Below are positions 44,729-54,658 of a stretch of DNA of 64,000 nt, piece after piece. Within the stretch, counting starts at the first letter, position 1. Each line of letters starts with the position of its first letter. The stretch comes from Sphingomonas sp. JC676 (GTDB lineage Bacteria > Pseudomonadota > Alphaproteobacteria > Sphingomonadales > Sphingomonadaceae): the NCBI RefSeq assembly GCF_014489075.1, contig NZ_JACTGR010000005.1, positions 124,001 to 188,000 of the forward strand, given 5' to 3'. Below the pieces are notes generated by a model. The model saw only the letters and a list, made by a program, of their open reading frames with translations. It was not told where the DNA came from and searched no databases. The translations under genes and the position numbers were made by a program.

Positions 44729-45670
44729 ATGATCGACGATCGCGCGCCGCTGAATGCGTCACGACACCGCCTGGCGGATATGCCGTTGGTCGAGAGCTGG
44801 CCCGTCAAGGCGAGCGTGGCCGAGTGTCCGCACTGGATCGGCGGGACCAATTCGCTGCTCTGGATCGACGGTGTCCGACCATCGGTCAACCTTCTCGATC
44901 TGACCACCGGTATCTCCACCGAGACGATCGTTCCGGCGAAGATCGGCTCCGCCGCACCGGGGCCGGACGGCACCACGCTGCTGGCGCTGAAAGACGCGCT
45001 TTGGCTGCAGGACTCGCGAGCCGAGCTCCACCCCTGCGCCGCGCCCGACATGACCGGCACGCATTTCAACGACGGCAAGTGCGATCCCCTGGGACGATTC
45101 TGGGTCGGATCGCGCTCCGACGACGGGTCGCCCGGCAAGGGCAGCCTGTATCGCCTCGACCCCGATGGCCGCATCATCGAAATGGCAAACGGGTTCGACG
45201 TCTGCAACGGCCTGGCCTGGAGCCCCGATGCCACGGCATTCTACTTTGTCGATACGGTGCCCCGCCTCCTCTATCGCTACGACTATGATCTGACGTTGGG
45301 TACGATCGCCAATCGCCAGGTCATTCAGGACTTTGCCGGCGTCCCGGGGAAGCCCGACGGCCTGGCGGTCGATATCGGGGGAAATATCTGGTGCGCGATG
45401 TGGGATGGCGCGGGGATCCAGCGCCTGTCGCCCGATGGCGAGCGGATCGGCTGGCTCGATACGCCGTGCCCGCGCCCAACGAGTTGCGCCTTTGGCGGCG
45501 ATGACGGGCGCATGTTGCTCGTCACCTCCGCGTCCTACGGGCTCCACCCTGCCGACATCGAACAGTTCGGGCTTTCGGGAAGTATCCTGGCGTTCCGCTC
45601 GCCGGTCGCAGGTGTGCCCGTCGCCGCTTATGCGGGGCCGGGCATCGGGAGCACACAGGCCCATGGCTGA
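44729..45670 (+). CDS. SMP-30/gluconolactonase family lactonase
   Basis: A 313-residue six-bladed propeller of the SMP-30 family, with the metal ligands in VAECPHW (Glu), GTHFNDGKCDPLGRFWVG (Asn), NGLAWSPD and KPDGLAVD (Asp). It would open a sugar lactone to the aldonic acid, between the SDR and dehydratase steps. ATG 44729 is used although no ribosome site is visible; the frame is open to TTG 44696, which lies in the operator. Its end overlaps the esterase gene by eight bases. Confidence 0.87.
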   Translation: MIDDRAPLNASRHRLADMPLVESWPVKASVAECPHWIGGTNSLLWIDGVRPSVNLLDLTTGISTETIVPAKIGSAAPGPDGTTLLALKDALWLQDSRAELHPCAAPDMTGTHFNDGKCDPLGRFWVGSRSDDGSPGKGSLYRLDPDGRIIEMANGFDVCNGLAWSPDATAFYFVDTVPRLLYRYDYDLTLGTIANRQVIQDFAGVPGKPDGLAVDIGGNIWCAMWDGAGIQRLSPDGERIGWLDTPCPRPTSCAFGGDDGRMLLVTSASYGLHPADIEQFGLSGSILAFRSPVAGVPVAAYAGPGIGSTQAHG

Positions 45671-46610
45671 CGACCAGCGCAATGCGATCCCCGAGTTGGC
45701 CGATCCCGACAGGTCGCCCGAAGCGTGGAAGAGCGCGCCTGCATTTCCCTTATGGCAGGGTGTTCCGCCAGGCGGCAGCTTCGCAAAGCCCGTCGACCTG
45801 ACCGCGGATTTTGCGCCGGAGATGCTCGCGAATTGGCCGGCCGATTTTCTACGCTGGGTCCAGACGCCTGAATTGCGGATCTTCCGGCCGCAGCGCGCCA
45901 ATGGCGCCGCAGTGCTGGTTATGCCGGGCGGAGGCTATGCTTTTCTCTCGATCCGGAACGAGGGCGTAGACATTGCCCAGCGCCTGAACCGGTACGGCTA
46001 CACGGCTTTTGTATTGACCTATCGCCTGCCCAATGAGGGATGGCACCCGCGTTGGGCCGTGCCGTTGATGGATGCGCAACGCGCAATGCGCTTGATCCGT
46101 GCGAGGGCGACCGAATTTGGCGTCGATCCGGCGCGGGTCGCCGCGCTCGGCTTCTCGGCCGGGGGCAATCTCGCCGCTAGCCTGGCCACGGCGTTCGCGC
46201 AGCGGTTGCACGATCCGGTCGACGCGATCGATGCGCAGGATTCGCGCCCCGCGGCGGTGGGGTTGATCTATCCGGTGATAACGATGCGCGCGCCCGCTAC
46301 CCACGCGCTTTCGCGGCGCATGTTGCTCGGCGCCGCACCCGCCGCGGAATTGATCGCGCTACGCTCGGCGGAAAACCATGTCGACGCGACGACGCCGCCG
46401 CTCTTCCTCGCCCACGCGCTGGACGATGCGAAGGTACCTGCGGACAACAGCCTTATGATGGCGGCGGCATGCCGAGCGGCGCAGCGGCCCTGCGAATTGC
46501 ATCTCCTGCAGGAAGGCGGACACGGCTTCGGCATCGGCTGCGAGGGCACACCGGCATCGCTATGGGCCGATTCATTCCGCCTGTGGCTTGCCCGGAACGG
46601 TGTCGCCTGA
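45663..46610 (+). CDS. Alpha/beta-hydrolase, acetyl-esterase type
   Basis: A 315-residue hydrolase with an oxyanion loop VMPGGGYAFLS, nucleophile S165 in GFSAGGN, acid in HALDDAKVP and histidine in EGGHGFG. This pattern is common in acetylxylan-esterase-like enzymes of polysaccharide loci. There is no signal peptide, so it would act on imported acetylated sugars in the cytoplasm. It is coupled to the SMP-30 gene by an eight-base overlap and ends the locus. Confidence 0.85.
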   Translation: MADDQRNAIPELADPDRSPEAWKSAPAFPLWQGVPPGGSFAKPVDLTADFAPEMLANWPADFLRWVQTPELRIFRPQRANGAAVLVMPGGGYAFLSIRNEGVDIAQRLNRYGYTAFVLTYRLPNEGWHPRWAVPLMDAQRAMRLIRARATEFGVDPARVAALGFSAGGNLAASLATAFAQRLHDPVDAIDAQDSRPAAVGLIYPVITMRAPATHALSRRMLLGAAPAAELIALRSAENHVDATTPPLFLAHALDDAKVPADNSLMMAAACRAAQRPCELHLLQEGGHGFGIGCEGTPASLWADSFRLWLARNGVA

Positions 46611-46716
46611 TCCTGGGCCGGTCCCAAGGCTCGGTCACAGACCAAATGCACCGCCGGTTAGGAGGCCGCGGCCAGCGGTGTTCAAAGGGATGGTGGTCCA
46701 GGTGGCATTCTTGCAG

Positions 46717-47757
46717 CTATGCTCGCCACTCGATCCAATCGGCATAGGGATGTGAAACCGCCAGGAGACGCGTGGTAGCGCTCGGCCAGGAAGTGAGCGT
46801 CAGCTGCACTTCGCTGCGCGAGGCGGTCCACTCGAAGCTGATCCAGGCAAGCGGGCGCGTCTGGGTTGCGTCTGCTCCCGCACGATGGAGCATATCGACG
46901 AAGGTGTGGCGGGCGTCGCTCTTCAGATATTGGAGTACCATGGAGTGGAATATGACGCGACATTCGCCCAGGATTTGGGGCTCCGCCAGCCGTGCCTCCA
47001 ACCAGGTCAGCGCGTCCTCGCGCTCGACGCGGGGCGGGAAGCGCTGTGTAAGCGCAAGCGCGCTCTCCAGTCGGTCGGCACGTGCGTGCTGGTCCGCCCA
47101 TACATAGGCAAACAACCGCTCCCGCGTTGCCGCATCCTGCGGGTCGAGCGGCTTGAGATCCACGCCGCGCGCGGACACGATATCGAGCGGCGCAGCTTCC
47201 GGCGCCGGGCCGCGCCAGACAGGTGCGATCTGGACCTGAGAGGACGGATCACCTGCGCGCGTTCCACCAAGGTCATAATCGTACCGCGCCAGATTCAGGT
47301 TCAGTCCGCAGCTTGAGCCGATTTCCAGGAGTTCGGCAGGCATGCCCGTCTCGCGCCGCAGCACCATCAGCGCAGCGCTGATCGCCGCTGCCCGGGCGAC
47401 TTCGTTGGTCTGGGTCGGGCTGCGCATCCATTCGGCGATGAACCGGTCCTCGGCCTGAAGCGCTGCGGCTATCGCTGCGTCAAAATCATCATACTGCCGC
47501 CGGAATAGCGCCGCTAGCGCCGGCGGCGAGCCGCGCCTGGCTAATGCATGTATCGCGGAATTGAGCCGCAACCCCAGGGCAGCCGCAGCGGGATCGTCGG
47601 GCCAGCCCGCGATCAGCGCGGCAGTGCGCGGCCCCAGCTCGAGCTGCCGATCCGCGGCATCCAGAACGTCGGCGACGAATGAAGAGCCGAGCGCGCGGGC
47701 CACCCGTGACTGCCGCCGGAGTTCCGAACGTCCTCCGGCAGCGACCATCATATTCAT
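46717..47757 (-). CDS. DUF2332 family protein
   Basis: A 346-residue cytoplasmic protein of DUF2332, with LLEIGSSCGLNLNLARYDYD resembling a methyltransferase motif I, CRVIFHSMVLQYL, and a C-terminal strand pair (LAWISFEWTASRSEVQL). The function is unknown, although the glycine-rich loop suggests nucleotide or SAM binding. It lies 84 bases downstream of, and in line with, the chemoreceptor gene, but a functional link is not evident. Confidence 0.85.
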   Translation of the reverse strand: MNMMVAAGGRSELRRQSRVARALGSSFVADVLDAADRQLELGPRTAALIAGWPDDPAAAALGLRLNSAIHALARRGSPPALAALFRRQYDDFDAAIAAALQAEDRFIAEWMRSPTQTNEVARAAAISAALMVLRRETGMPAELLEIGSSCGLNLNLARYDYDLGGTRAGDPSSQVQIAPVWRGPAPEAAPLDIVSARGVDLKPLDPQDAATRERLFAYVWADQHARADRLESALALTQRFPPRVEREDALTWLEARLAEPQILGECRVIFHSMVLQYLKSDARHTFVDMLHRAGADATQTRPLAWISFEWTASRSEVQLTLTSWPSATTRLLAVSHPYADWIEWRA

Positions 47758-47841
47758 CGGGATTTCCTTCTTGCACGCATTACGCGGTCCTGTGCTCGGC
47801 CGGAACCATTGCCGCGGCCTGGATCGGCCCGTGCATTCCCC

Positions 47842-49695
47842 TCAGAATGTCTGCCATTCTCCCGATGATGCGGCTGGACGGATGAGGGCGGGTACTGCTG
47901 CTGCGGGGAGCGGCCGTACCGGACCCGCGAAGCGGTCGTGATGTGCCGGTGCTGTGGTGTGCTTCGCGGCATGACCGACATTGAATCGGTTGGCCTGCCT
48001 GGCAAGGTCGGTGATCTCACTGACCAAGTTGCGCGCGGCGGCAGAAGTCTGCTCCACCATCGCGGCGTTCTGCTGCGTGGCATGATCCATCGTGCCGATC
48101 GCCTTGCTGACTTCACCGATTGTGCTCGACTGGGCCCGATTATCTTCGGCGATGCGGCCGAGCAGCTCATGGACCTCACCGACGTCGCCCGAGATATTGG
48201 CGAGTGCAGTATCGACTTTCTGCACCATGGTGACGGCATCGCCGATGTCGGCCTGGGTCGCCATGAGCTGCTCACGGGCGTGGCCGGCCTCCTCCTCGGC
48301 GCGCATCGCCAGCGCGGAAACGAGGTCGGCGACGACCGCGAAGCCGCGGCCAGCCTCACCGGCGCGGCCGGCCTCGACCGCCGCGTTCATCGCGAGCACG
48401 CGCGTCTGGAAGGCGATCTTGTCGAGGCCCTCGATGACGCTGTCGATGCCCTTGGCGCTCTCCGACACGCGGTTCATGGCCTGGACCGCATCCTCGGCTA
48501 CTTCGCGTCCATTCGATACCGTCGCGATAGCGCCATTGGCGCGATCGACGGTCTGGGTCGCCGCGGCGGCGGTCGCCTTCAGCCGCTGGTCCATTTGCGT
48601 CACCGCGGCCGAAGTCTCCTCCAGGCTCGCCGCATTCGCTTCGGTGCGCCGCGCCAGATCTTCCGACGCCTGGGCGATTTCGTTCGATCCGGTGTGGATC
48701 GTGGCCGTGGCTTCCGTCACCGAGGCGATCAGTGCGCGAAGGCTGGTGATCGCCGCGTTGAAATTGGTCTTGACGGTAGCGTAGCTCCCCGGGAACTCGC
48801 GGTCGATCTCGCTGGTGAGGTTGCCGTCGGCGAGCTGGGATAAATGGGCGGAGACCGTTTCGACAACCATTCGCTGGGTCGCGTCCGCCCGTCCCGCCTC
48901 GTCCTCTGCCGCCTGTTTGGCGATCGCGGCATCCCGGAATACGAGCACTGCGCGCGCCATGTCGCCCAATTCGTCACGCCGCTCCGCGTCGGGCACCGCA
49001 ATGTCGCTCCTTCCCGCCGCGAGCTCGCCCATCGTTCGGGTAAGTTGGGCCACCGGGCGTGCGATCGAGCGGCTCAGCAGCATCGCGAGCGTCACGGCGA
49101 TGCCGATGAGCGCGATGGCGCCGACAATCAGGGTGAAGCGTGCCGAGGCGATCGCGCCTTCCTGACGCGCCGAATTCTCTTCGATCAACGCGACCTGGGT
49201 GTCGCGAATATCGCGCAGCGGAAGCACTGCGGCGCTGGTGAGCACTGCCTTGCCGGCCTTGCGGACCTCTTCCTCGGCCGCCTCGCGTTGGCCGGCCTTC
49301 ACGCGCGTGATCAGGCGGTCGCCCCAATCCTTGCGCCAGGCGAGCGTCTCGCTGCGCGACTGGAGCAGCTGCTCCCGCTCCTTGGGATTGGGCAGCAGCT
49401 TTTCGAGCTCGACCGACGTCTTGTCGTATTCGTCGCGGCCTTCATAATAGGATTTGAGATAGCTCTCGTCGCCCGTCACCAGAAAGCCGCGAAGCTGGCT
49501 GTTCTGCCGCAGCAGCGCGGTCTCGAGCGCGATCGACCTGGCGTGGATCGACTGGCTGAGATTGTTCCCGTCGGTCGTCGTGCTGATCATCGTGATGTTC
49601 ATGAAGAACACGAACATCACGACCGCAGCCGATGCGCAGATCGCGAGGAACGACAACCCCAGCTTTCTCGGGATCTTCATGGATTTGAACATCAT
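47842..49695 (-). CDS. Methyl-accepting chemotaxis protein
   Basis: A 617-residue chemoreceptor: one N-terminal membrane span, a CHASE3-like helical periplasmic domain (about residues 40-185), a second span near 188-208, a HAMP domain, and a cytoplasmic signalling domain with the hairpin tip IAFQTRVLAMNAAVEAGRAGE. The tip has Arg where QTN is usual. The C-terminus is proline/alanine-rich and lacks a clear NWETF-type tether. No che genes are in the window. The two ATG codons at 49695 and 49692 both fit the GAGA element. Confidence 0.93.
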   Translation of the reverse strand: MMFKSMKIPRKLGLSFLAICASAAVVMFVFFMNITMISTTTDGNNLSQSIHARSIALETALLRQNSQLRGFLVTGDESYLKSYYEGRDEYDKTSVELEKLLPNPKEREQLLQSRSETLAWRKDWGDRLITRVKAGQREAAEEEVRKAGKAVLTSAAVLPLRDIRDTQVALIEENSARQEGAIASARFTLIVGAIALIGIAVTLAMLLSRSIARPVAQLTRTMGELAAGRSDIAVPDAERRDELGDMARAVLVFRDAAIAKQAAEDEAGRADATQRMVVETVSAHLSQLADGNLTSEIDREFPGSYATVKTNFNAAITSLRALIASVTEATATIHTGSNEIAQASEDLARRTEANAASLEETSAAVTQMDQRLKATAAAATQTVDRANGAIATVSNGREVAEDAVQAMNRVSESAKGIDSVIEGLDKIAFQTRVLAMNAAVEAGRAGEAGRGFAVVADLVSALAMRAEEEAGHAREQLMATQADIGDAVTMVQKVDTALANISGDVGEVHELLGRIAEDNRAQSSTIGEVSKAIGTMDHATQQNAAMVEQTSAAARNLVSEITDLARQANRFNVGHAAKHTTAPAHHDRFAGPVRPLPAAAVPALIRPAASSGEWQTF

Positions 49696-49730
49696 AGTCT
49701 CTTTTCGTTTCAGGGGACCCGAAGCAGCGT

Positions 49731-49756
49731 GCAGCCGGCGCCTGAGCGCCGGCTGC
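49731..49756. other. Perfect 11-bp hairpin between receptor and chemoreceptor genes
   Basis: GCAGCCGGCGC-CTGA-GCGCCGGCTGC is an uninterrupted inverted repeat with a four-base loop, 10 bases past the receptor stop. There is no T-tract on the minus strand, so it may stabilise the 3' end of the receptor mRNA or slow transcription instead of ending it. Confidence 0.55.
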
Positions 49757-49766
49757 GTGCCGCGCG

Positions 49767-52268
49767 TCAGAAGGAGAAGCGAAGCGACCCCGAGATCGTG
49801 CGCCCGGTGATCGACCGGGCGAGGACCAAGCCGCTCGCCGGGATCGACGCCTGGGTGACCTCGGCGACGCCGAGCGTGTCGAACAGGTTGTTCGCGTTCA
49901 GCATCAGCTGCAGCTTTTCGGTCGGACGGAACTGCACGAAGGCATTGACCACGGTGTAGCCGGGCAGCTTGAGCTGGTTGGTATCCTGCGCAAAGCTGCT
50001 CGTTGTCCCGACGAAATTCGTTCCGACAGTAAACATCCCCGTCACGAACTGCGGCGTCGCCTCGAAGATGAAGTTCGCCTGGTGGCGCGGCGTATTGCCG
50101 ATCACCGCCGGGTTCGTGGCGTCGTCGGTGATCTCGCCGTGCGTATAGGTAGCGCCGGCGGTGAGGCTGAACGGCCCGCGGCGCACGCTGCCCTCGAACT
50201 CCGCACCATAAGCGCGATAGTCGCGGATGATGTGCTCCACCTGCACGGAGCCGTCGGGCTTGCTGTTCACCTGGAGGTTGCGCTCGCCGGTGTTGGCGAG
50301 GAAGCCGGTGAGGTTGAGTGCGAGGCTGCCACCGCGATACTTCACACCGACTTCGGTCTGGCGCACCGAGTCATAGCCGTCCTTCGGATCGAGCAGCGCT
50401 CCGCTGTTATAGTTGATGGCTGGGGTGAACAGGATGCGGTCGGCTGCCGCGCGGCCGCCGCGGCTGTAGCGGGCGAACACTGCCAGCGGCTCCGAGACGC
50501 GGAAGTTCACGCCCGTCGAATAGCTCAGATAGTGATAGTCATAATCGACGAGCCCCGGCTGCGTGATCGGGAGGAAGGCGGTCTGGGACTCGGCGGTCGA
50601 GATGATGCCGTCGCCGTTGATGTCAAAGGACTTGATGCCCACTCGGCCGCCGCCAAGCTCGGCACCGGTCAGCGTCCCGTCAACCTGGCCCATATCGTAG
50701 CGGATGCTACCGCCGATCGCGATCTTGCCGATGTGGAAGTTCACCGACGCATAGGGCGCGTTGATGTCATAGGCGACGTCGTAGCGGCGGTGATAGGATG
50801 CGCCACCGACTGTGCTGTACGACAGGATGCCGTCCTGCGTGACCGGCACGCCGGCCGCGGTGTTGACGTTGACCAGCGCCGAATTGCCGTTGCCGTTGAC
50901 GTCCTGGAGCGCCGTGGTGAACGTCCAGAAGGAGTCGAACGACTGGTTCGACTTGTAGAAGCCGACCGTGGTGGTCAGCTTGCCGCCGCCGATGTCCCAC
51001 ACGCGGCTGGCGCGCAGATCGTTGGTCACATTGTCGAGATTCTTGAGGTCGGCATTGATGAACAGCGACTGCATCAGCAGGCCATTGCCATTCAGCGTCA
51101 TCGGATTGATCGCCTGGCCGGCGCGCGGGCCATTTGCATAATTGAGGGTCGCACCCGGGCCGCCATTGACCATGGCGAGACCGATCGCGGGAGCAACCGC
51201 AAGCGGCAGATTCTCGAACACGCTGCCCGAGATGTCGGCGAAGCGGAACTTCTCGCTGATCGTCCAGCCGGCGACGTCGAACTTCGCCTCCAGGCCGATC
51301 GACTTCACGATCGAGTGCATGCCGTCGCGGGCATTGTAGATCTTGAGGTTGTTGTTCTCGTCGAGCGAGGGGATGCCATTGATGTTGCGCGAAACCAGCG
51401 AATCGCGACCGAGGTCGAAATTCGCGACATTCTCGAACTTCGGCTTGTCGTTGGTGCCGGTCACCTTCACTGGGACGGGCTGGTACGACGGCGTACGGTC
51501 GTCGAGATATTTGCCGTAGATGCGGATGAAACCCTCACCAAGTTCCTTGGTGACGTTGAACTTGAACTGGCCGCCCTTGTACGCGGTGTAGCCAAGGTCG
51601 CGCGGGCCTTCGCCCTGGCGGTAGAAGCCGCCGACCTGGTAGCGCAGCGTGTCGCTGATCCGGCCGCCATAGTCGAAGTCGAGCCGGTACGTGTCATAGC
51701 CGAGACCGGTGCTGGCGGCGACCGACCCGCCCTCTTCCTCGCCCGTCTTCGAGATGAGGTTGATCACCCCGCCCGGCGAGTTCGACGCGAAGGTCGACGC
51801 CGAACCGCCACGGATCGCCTCGACCTGGGCGAGGTTGGAATCGACGCGCATGAACAGATCCGAAGACATCAGCTGGATGTCGCCGAATTCGAGCACCGGC
51901 AGACCGTCTTCCTGGAGCTGCAGGAACTTCGAGCCGCTCGCAGCGAGCGGAAGGCCGCGGATCGAGTAGCTCGCATTGCCTTCCCCGCCCTGATATTCGG
52001 CACGGACGCCAGGAATGTTGCGCAGCACTTCGCCGAGCGAGTTCGCGCCGAACTTCTCGATCTCGTCGCTCTTGAGCGAACTGGTCGAGATCGCGCTGTC
52101 GAGAATGTCACGGCCTTTTGCGACACCGGTCGAGAAGACCTCCTTCGCGGGTGCCTTGTCCTGCCCCTTTTCGGCGGCCGGCTCGTCTTGCGCCGACGCT
52201 TGCTGGGCGGCTGCAGGAGTGGCCAGAGCGATCGGCGCCACGGCCAGTAGAAGAAGATATTTACGCAT
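49767..52268 (-). CDS. TonB-dependent receptor with EF-hand-like loop
   Basis: An 833-residue outer-membrane receptor: signal peptide ending TPAAAQQ, plug domain (SLGEVLRNIPGVRAEYQ, NSPGGVINLISKTG), and a barrel ending in SLRFSF. One extracellular-type loop contains DINGDGIISTAE (residues 549-560), a canonical EF-hand calcium loop. The substrate is unknown; siderophore-like or carbohydrate uptake are both possible. It starts at ATG 52268 behind a GGAAAC element and is followed by a hairpin and the chemoreceptor gene. Confidence 0.93.
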   Translation of the reverse strand: MRKYLLLLAVAPIALATPAAAQQASAQDEPAAEKGQDKAPAKEVFSTGVAKGRDILDSAISTSSLKSDEIEKFGANSLGEVLRNIPGVRAEYQGGEGNASYSIRGLPLAASGSKFLQLQEDGLPVLEFGDIQLMSSDLFMRVDSNLAQVEAIRGGSASTFASNSPGGVINLISKTGEEEGGSVAASTGLGYDTYRLDFDYGGRISDTLRYQVGGFYRQGEGPRDLGYTAYKGGQFKFNVTKELGEGFIRIYGKYLDDRTPSYQPVPVKVTGTNDKPKFENVANFDLGRDSLVSRNINGIPSLDENNNLKIYNARDGMHSIVKSIGLEAKFDVAGWTISEKFRFADISGSVFENLPLAVAPAIGLAMVNGGPGATLNYANGPRAGQAINPMTLNGNGLLMQSLFINADLKNLDNVTNDLRASRVWDIGGGKLTTTVGFYKSNQSFDSFWTFTTALQDVNGNGNSALVNVNTAAGVPVTQDGILSYSTVGGASYHRRYDVAYDINAPYASVNFHIGKIAIGGSIRYDMGQVDGTLTGAELGGGRVGIKSFDINGDGIISTAESQTAFLPITQPGLVDYDYHYLSYSTGVNFRVSEPLAVFARYSRGGRAAADRILFTPAINYNSGALLDPKDGYDSVRQTEVGVKYRGGSLALNLTGFLANTGERNLQVNSKPDGSVQVEHIIRDYRAYGAEFEGSVRRGPFSLTAGATYTHGEITDDATNPAVIGNTPRHQANFIFEATPQFVTGMFTVGTNFVGTTSSFAQDTNQLKLPGYTVVNAFVQFRPTEKLQLMLNANNLFDTLGVAEVTQASIPASGLVLARSITGRTISGSLRFSF

Positions 52269-52536
52269 AATTTGTTTCCCAGTTTGACGCTCAGGAAGTT
52301 GATCCGCCCAGCAGGCAGTCGCGCGGCGTCGTCCCGGAGAATTATAGGAAAGCGCCTCATGGCTATGGGTTCGGAGGCGAACTTTTCTTTTCGCGATCGT
52401 GCAGACGATCGCTGGCGCTCAGCAATTTTGTGGACGCAATGCGGACAAGTGCGTGATGGAAGAATGAGGCAATCGATGCCTCAATGTTGCATCAGGTTGA
52501 AGCCGATCGCCCTCGAATCTCGAGGAAATTCCCGAG

Positions 52537-54489
52537 GTGCAGCGCCTGGGCGCCTCCGCGCACCTGACGGCCAACATCGGCAGCAGCGCGCAGGCCTATG
52601 TCATGGCCAATTTCTACCAGACGAAGACCGACAGCAGCATCGCGCCGCTGACCTTCGCCGGCCAGACCGCGGCAGGAGGGACTCAATTCACGCTGAGCCC
52701 AGTTCTGCTGCCGGTCTATGTCTGCCCGCGCGGCACCACCGTTGCCTGCACGAGCGCCAACGGCTCGCTCAATCCGAACAACCCGTTCGCCTCGGCGGGC
52801 GAGGAAGCGCGCCTCAATTATCGGTATGACCGTCCGCGCCAGTCGCTGACCGATGCAAAGACCTATCGCTTTGCCGCCGGCATCGCCGGTTCGTTCGGCG
52901 ACGGCTGGAACTACAATGCCGACGCGACCTATTCGGAGGTTGACCTGAAGGTTACCCAGAAGAATTACCTGGTCGCACAGCGCCTGATCGACGTCATCAA
53001 CGATGGCTCGTTCAACTTCGTGGACCCGTCACTGAACGACGAGGCCATGCGCGGCTATATCGCGCCCGACAACGTCACGAATTCGAATTCAAAGTTGTGG
53101 CAGGTGCAGGGAAGCCTTTCCAAGGCGCTCTTTGCGCTTCCCGGCGGCGATCTGTCCGTAGCCGTCGGCGCCGCCTATCGGCACGAGTCGGTCTATAACC
53201 CGAGCGCGAACCCGCCGAACGAGGTCAACCCCGCAGATCGCTACTACAGCATCAACGCGGTCAGCACGATCGGCAGCCGCAACGTGAAGTCGGCGTTCTT
53301 CGAGATCGACGCACCTATCTTCGACATGCTCAAGCTGAACGCCTCCGGCCGCTACGACAGTTATTCGTCGGGCCAGAAGAATTTCTCGCCGAAGCTCACC
53401 GCGATCTTCAAGCCGATCGAGCAGGTGCGTCTGCGCGGTACCTATTCGCGCGGCTTCCGCATCCCGAGCTTCAACGAGGCGTATGGCCAGCCAACCACCG
53501 GCTATCTCACGGATACCATGCCGTCGGACCGGCCTGGCTATGACGCGTTCCTCGCCGCGCACGGCGGCAACGCCTACGCCACCCAGCCCTATAGCTATGG
53601 TCTGACGTCGAGCGGCAATCCGAAGCTCGATCCGGAAAAGTCCACCAGCGTGACCGCCGGCATCGTGTTCGAGCCGACGCACCGCATCTCGTTCACGGCG
53701 GACTATTGGCACATCAAGATCAAGGGCCTGGTCAGCGCGCCGGATTATTCGGGCGTGCTCGACCAATATTACGGCAATAACGGCGTCGTGAATGTGCCGG
53801 GCATCACCGTTCGCCCGGGCGTGGTCGATCCCGACCATCCCAACGCGCTGCCAGTGATCGGCTTCATCGAATATTCGTTCATCAACGCGAATTCCGAAGT
53901 GGCTTCGGGGCTGGACTTCTCGGGCACGTTGCGGCTGCCGCTCGGCAGCGGCATCAACTTCACCAGCCGGGTCGATGCGTCCTACCTGATCAAGCTCGAG
54001 CAGACGATCAACGGGTCGGTGCAGCGCTTCGACGGATCGCTGAGCCCCTGCAACATCACCTCTTGCTCGGGTGCGCCGGCGTGGCGCGGCAGCTGGCAGA
54101 ACACGATCGACTTCGGCGACGTAGCCTTCAGCGCCACGGCTTACTACACGGGCGGCTACAGCATGGGCTCGGTCGATTACGGCGGCGATCCCAAGGATTG
54201 CGCCGCGAGCATCGGCGCTTCCGTCTATTCCTATTACGCCCAGGATGCGGCCGGAAACGACGTTCCGTACAAGTGCCATGCCAAGAGCTTCATCAACGTC
54301 GACCTGAGCGGCAACGTGAAGTTGAACGACAGGTTCACGCTGTACGCCAACGTCCTCAACGTGTTCGACACCAAGCCGGACTTCAATCCAGGTCAGACCT
54401 ACGACACGGGATACAGCTACAACGTCGCATGGGAGAGCCAGGGCTTTATCGGCCGGTTCATCCGCGTCGGAGCACGGATCGACTTCTGA
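52537..54489 (+). pseudogene. 5'-truncated TonB-dependent receptor (barrel only)
   Basis: The 650-residue frame contains only the beta-barrel of a TonB-dependent receptor, ending VGARIDF with a strong terminator after it. It includes typical strands (RGFRIPSFNEAYGQP, LDPEKSTSVTAGI, NVLNVFDTKPDFNPGQ). Signal peptide, TonB box and plug are missing, and the frame begins at a GTG without a good ribosome site. The 268 bases upstream do not encode the missing part in any frame. A remnant is the best reading. An unlinked plug gene is unlikely. Confidence 0.75.
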
Positions 54490-54505
54490 GCCTTTGGGTT
54501 CGGCG

Positions 54506-54534
54506 GGGGGCTCTTTCGGGAGCCCCCTTTTTTT
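54506..54534 (+). terminator. Rho-independent terminator of the truncated receptor gene
   Basis: GGGGGCTC/GAGCCCCC stem, six-base loop and seven T, 16 bases after the stop codon. A well-formed terminator preserved behind a broken gene suggests that the truncation is recent. Confidence 0.9.
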
Positions 54535-54658
54535 GCCCGGGGCGTTCGGGCCTTCACCAGCCTGCCCGCGTCCGTTTGGCCTATTCAATCGCCGTTCAGC
54601 TTCGGCGGCCTAGCGCCCCGGCCGCACGCCATTTTTACCGTTGCGGCGATTTCGTTCT

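Noticed and set aside
50082..52250. 722-residue open frame on the plus strand
   Set aside because: It lies wholly antisense to a complete TonB-dependent receptor and has the Arg/Val/Ala-rich composition of a GC-rich shadow frame.
53089..54588. 499-residue open frame on the minus strand
   Set aside because: Antisense to the truncated receptor barrel and low-complexity; no family features.
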